This document shows positions 62,195-64,000 of a stretch of 64,000 nucleotides of DNA, piece by piece. How positions within the stretch are numbered: position 1 is the first letter of the stretch; every line of letters begins with the position of its first letter. Both the position numbers and the translations under genes were made by a program. Source of the DNA: Mycobacterium kyogaense (GTDB lineage Bacteria; Actinomycetota; Actinomycetes; Mycobacteriales; Mycobacteriaceae). The stretch lies in assembly GCF_003254575.1 (NCBI RefSeq), contig NZ_QJUA01000021.1, forward strand, positions 27,516-91,515, given 5' to 3'. The notes beneath the pieces are model-generated. The model saw only the letters and a list, made by a program, of their open reading frames with translations. It searched no databases and was not told the origin of the DNA.

Positions 62195-62227
62195 AGAGAT
62201 ATTAAGAGTACTGTAAGGTAACTCGTT

Positions 62228-63832
62228 ATGACGGCTCTCAATGACGCGGAGCGTGCCGCCATCTCTCGGGATGCTGAAGGCAAGGGCCAGCGGGGCGCCA
62301 ACAAGGCCGTGCCGGCCCGTATCAGGGCGGCTGCCGACGGAGGCGCCGGCTCGCGATTTCCCAAGACACCGGCGTGGTTGCCGTCGCGGCGCTTCATCGC
62401 CGCGGTCATCGCGATCGGCGGTATGCAGCTGCTCGCCACGATGGACAGCACGGTCGCGATCGTCGCCCTCCCCAAGATCCAGGACGAGCTGAGCCTCTCG
62501 GACGCCGGACGCAGCTGGGTGATCACTGCCTACGTGCTGACCTTCGGCGGCCTGATGCTCCTCGGTGGCCGCCTCGGTGACGTGATCGGGCGCAAGCGGA
62601 CGTTCGTCGTCGGCGTCGCCCTGTTCACCATCGCGTCGATCCTGTGTGGGTTGGCCTGGAACGAGGCGACCCTGGTGACCGCTCGGCTGTTGCAGGGCGT
62701 CGGGGCGGCGATCGCCTCTCCGACGGCGCTGGCACTGATCGCGACCACCTTCCCGAAGGGTCCGGCGCGCAACGCGGCCACCGCGATCTTCGCGGCGATG
62801 ACGGGCGTCGGCTCGGTGATGGGGCTGATCGTCGGCGGCGCGCTGACCGAGGTGTCATGGCGCTGGGCCTTCCTGATCAACGTCCCGATCGGCCTGGTGA
62901 TGATCCACCTGGCCCGCACCACGCTGCGGGAGACCAACCGCGAGCGGCTGAAGCTCGACGCCGCCGGGGCGCTGCTGGCAACGATGGGTTGCACCGCCGC
63001 AGTGTTCGCCTTCTCGATGGGTCCCGAGGCCGGCTGGGCCTCGCCGATCACGATCGGCTCCGGTGTCGTGGCGATGGCCTGCGGCCTTGCCTTCCTGTGG
63101 GTCGAGCGGACCGCGGAGAACCCCGTGGTGCCCTTCGAGCTGTTCCGCGACCGCAACCGGCTGTCGACCTTCGCGGCGATCTTCCTCGCCGGCGGCGTGA
63201 TGTTCACTCTCACCGTGCTGATCGGCCTCTACGTGCAGGACATCATGGGCTACAGCGCGCTGAAGGCGGGCGTCGGGTTCATCCCGTTCGTCATCGCCCT
63301 GGGTATCGGGCTGGGCCTGTCGTCGGCGCTGGTGTCGAAGTTCCCGCCGCGTGTCCTGGTGATCGGCGGCGGCATCCTGGTGCTGGCCGCGATGCTGTAC
63401 GGCTCGACGCTGGACGCCAACATCCCCTACTTCCCGAACCTGGTGCTGCCCATCACCATCGGTGGCTTCGGGATCGGCATGATCGTGGTGCCGCTGACGG
63501 TCTCGGCGATCGCCGGCGTCGGATTCGATCAGATCGGGCCGGTCTCGGCGATCGCACTGATGCTGCAGAGCCTCGGCGGGCCCGTCGTGCTCGCGATCAT
63601 CCAGGCGGTCATCACGTCGCGCACGCTGTACCTCGGCGGCACCAACGGGCCGGTCAAGGACATGAACGCCATGCAGCTGCACGCTCTCGACCAGGGCTAC
63701 ACCTACGGTCTGCTGTGGGTGGCCGCCGTCGCGGTGATCGTCGGCGGGGCGGCGCTGTTCATCGGGTACACCGCTGAGCAGGTCGCGCATGCGCAGGAAG
63801 TCAAGGACGCGATCGACGCCGGAGAGCTGTAG
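62228..63832 (+). CDS. efpA: MFS efflux protein EfpA
   Basis: A 534-residue drug/lipid efflux transporter of the DHA2 (14-helix) family, the counterpart of Rv2846c. Seen: a 55-residue cytoplasmic leader, motif D1-type LLATMDSTVAIVALPKIQ, motif A GGRLGDVIGRKRTFV, motif C-like GAAIASPTALAL, 14 hydrophobic segments and a polar tail. The 33-base gap after cysG is strikingly AT-rich (TTAAAGAGATATTAAGAG) for this genome and probably holds a promoter of its own. The gene is followed 46 bases later by an insertion-sequence end. Confidence 0.94.
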   Translation: MTALNDAERAAISRDAEGKGQRGANKAVPARIRAAADGGAGSRFPKTPAWLPSRRFIAAVIAIGGMQLLATMDSTVAIVALPKIQDELSLSDAGRSWVITAYVLTFGGLMLLGGRLGDVIGRKRTFVVGVALFTIASILCGLAWNEATLVTARLLQGVGAAIASPTALALIATTFPKGPARNAATAIFAAMTGVGSVMGLIVGGALTEVSWRWAFLINVPIGLVMIHLARTTLRETNRERLKLDAAGALLATMGCTAAVFAFSMGPEAGWASPITIGSGVVAMACGLAFLWVERTAENPVVPFELFRDRNRLSTFAAIFLAGGVMFTLTVLIGLYVQDIMGYSALKAGVGFIPFVIALGIGLGLSSALVSKFPPRVLVIGGGILVLAAMLYGSTLDANIPYFPNLVLPITIGGFGIGMIVVPLTVSAIAGVGFDQIGPVSAIALMLQSLGGPVVLAIIQAVITSRTLYLGGTNGPVKDMNAMQLHALDQGYTYGLLWVAAVAVIVGGAALFIGYTAEQVAHAQEVKDAIDAGEL

Positions 63833-63878
63833 CTCGCCTGCGATTTCGGCGTGATCGTGTGCGCTCAGCGGCGTGTGG

Positions 63879-63924
63879 TGTCTCGGGACATCGCTGACAT
63901 TTGTGTCGCGGGACATCGCTGACA
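63879..63924. repeat. Two direct copies of a 21-bp insertion-sequence end repeat
   Basis: Copy 1 is at 63879-63899 and copy 2 at 63904-63924, in the same orientation, 25 bases apart, identical at 20 of 21 positions; the shared core is CGGGACATCGCTGACA. They flank the transposase end and are probably transposase-binding sites at the element terminus. Confidence 0.6.
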
Positions 63925-63925
63925 C

Positions 63926-64000
63926 TCATGATGGCGGTTTGGGTTCGCGGGTGCGGTAGGTACGGGCGGTTTTATCGGCCTGTTGGTAGCGGCGTGTGGG
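63926..64000 (-). CDS. Transposase, last 24 codons (rest outside window), probably IS481-like
   Basis: On the minus strand the frame is open from the window edge and ends at the TGA at 63928-63926 with RRYQQADKTARTYRTREPKP followed by PS. This basic, proline-ended tail resembles the C-termini of DDE (rve-type) transposases of mycobacterial IS481-like elements, and it stops two bases from the terminal direct repeats, as expected at the end of an insertion sequence. The family name is from recall; only 24 residues are visible. Confidence 0.5.
   Translation of the reverse strand, partial: PTRRYQQADKTARTYRTREPKPPS

Larger units (their letters stand above)
63879..64000 (-). mobile_element. End of an insertion sequence downstream of efpA (partial)
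   Basis: The element begins about 46 bases after the efpA stop, with the repeated terminus followed by the end of a transposase gene running back toward efpA. The other end and the target duplication are outside the window. The exact boundary (63877-63904) is uncertain because the terminal sequence is present twice. Confidence 0.5.

Noticed and set aside
1..64000. CRISPR arrays, tRNA or rRNA genes, prophage or toxin-antitoxin genes
   Set aside because: No regularly spaced repeats, tRNA-like cloverleaf ends, phage structural genes or small toxin pairs were noticed by reading; a tRNA or CRISPR scan was not run.

Overview
This window is about 64 kb of high-GC chromosomal DNA from an actinomycete, almost certainly a fast-growing environmental mycobacterium (Mycolicibacterium type). 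The evidence is the codon bias, many GTG starts, four-base ATGA/GTGA operon overlaps, MPT83/MPT70-like fasciclin proteins, a mycofactocin-type SDR, mycothione reductase and EfpA. From recalled gene order (not searched here), much of the window follows, in inverted orientation, the M. tuberculosis block Rv2876-Rv2846c. No rRNA, tRNA, CRISPR array or prophage was seen, and no gap without a gene exceeds 300 bases.

Backbone, 0-17.2 kb: the tail of a WS/DGAT acyltransferase, a small DUF2631 membrane protein, a mycofactocin-type SDR, a photolyase, an MPT83/MPT70-like fasciclin pair, F420-type and NmrA-type redox proteins, and a SigI-like sigma factor. Next come dxr-rip1-ispG (two isoprenoid-precursor steps around a site-2 protease), a GNAT protein, a GyrA-fragment/GNAT fusion, a penicillin-binding lipoprotein, a DUF1707 protein, mapB, a lipoprotein and a degenerate alpha/beta hydrolase.

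Accessory region 1, 17.2-29.4 kb: an uncharacterised catabolic cluster. An IclR regulator and SDR diverge from a TIM-barrel protein, acylating aldehyde dehydrogenase, 4-hydroxy-2-oxoacid aldolase and APC permease. A TetR regulator, aldehyde dehydrogenase, small alpha/beta-barrel protein, PYROXD2-like flavoenzyme and sugar-acid-type IlvD/Edd dehydratase follow. Good operator palindromes flank the divergent promoter. Region 29.4-33.1 kb (minus strand) is a two-gene operon for the osmolyte N-acetylglutaminylglutamine amide, with a SigF-type promoter match.

Region 33.2-40 kb is a gamma-glutamylation pathway (permease, GlnA4, PuuD-like hydrolase, aldehyde dehydrogenase, SDR, FadR-type regulator), probably for ethanolamine or another amine. 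Region 40-45.5 kb holds a methyltransferase, an overlapping ArsR/GntR regulator pair, a choline-kinase-like protein and a dimethylglycine-dehydrogenase-like enzyme behind a perfect GGTCTAGACC palindrome. Region 45.5-49 kb has a cobalt/nickel ECF transporter (cbiM, a PDGLE protein, cbiQ, cbiO) and sodA; the transporter operon and sodA carry near-identical upstream operators. A two-component system, DoxX and an orphan SigH-like sigma factor follow.

Backbone, 52.5-63.8 kb: mycothione reductase, a lysophospholipase-like hydrolase, mqo, an ElaA-like GNAT protein, a Mg-chelatase-like ChlI/ChlD hybrid, cobO, cobB, cysG and efpA. The window ends in the end of an insertion sequence, with the last 24 codons of its transposase and two 25-bp-spaced copies of a terminal repeat.
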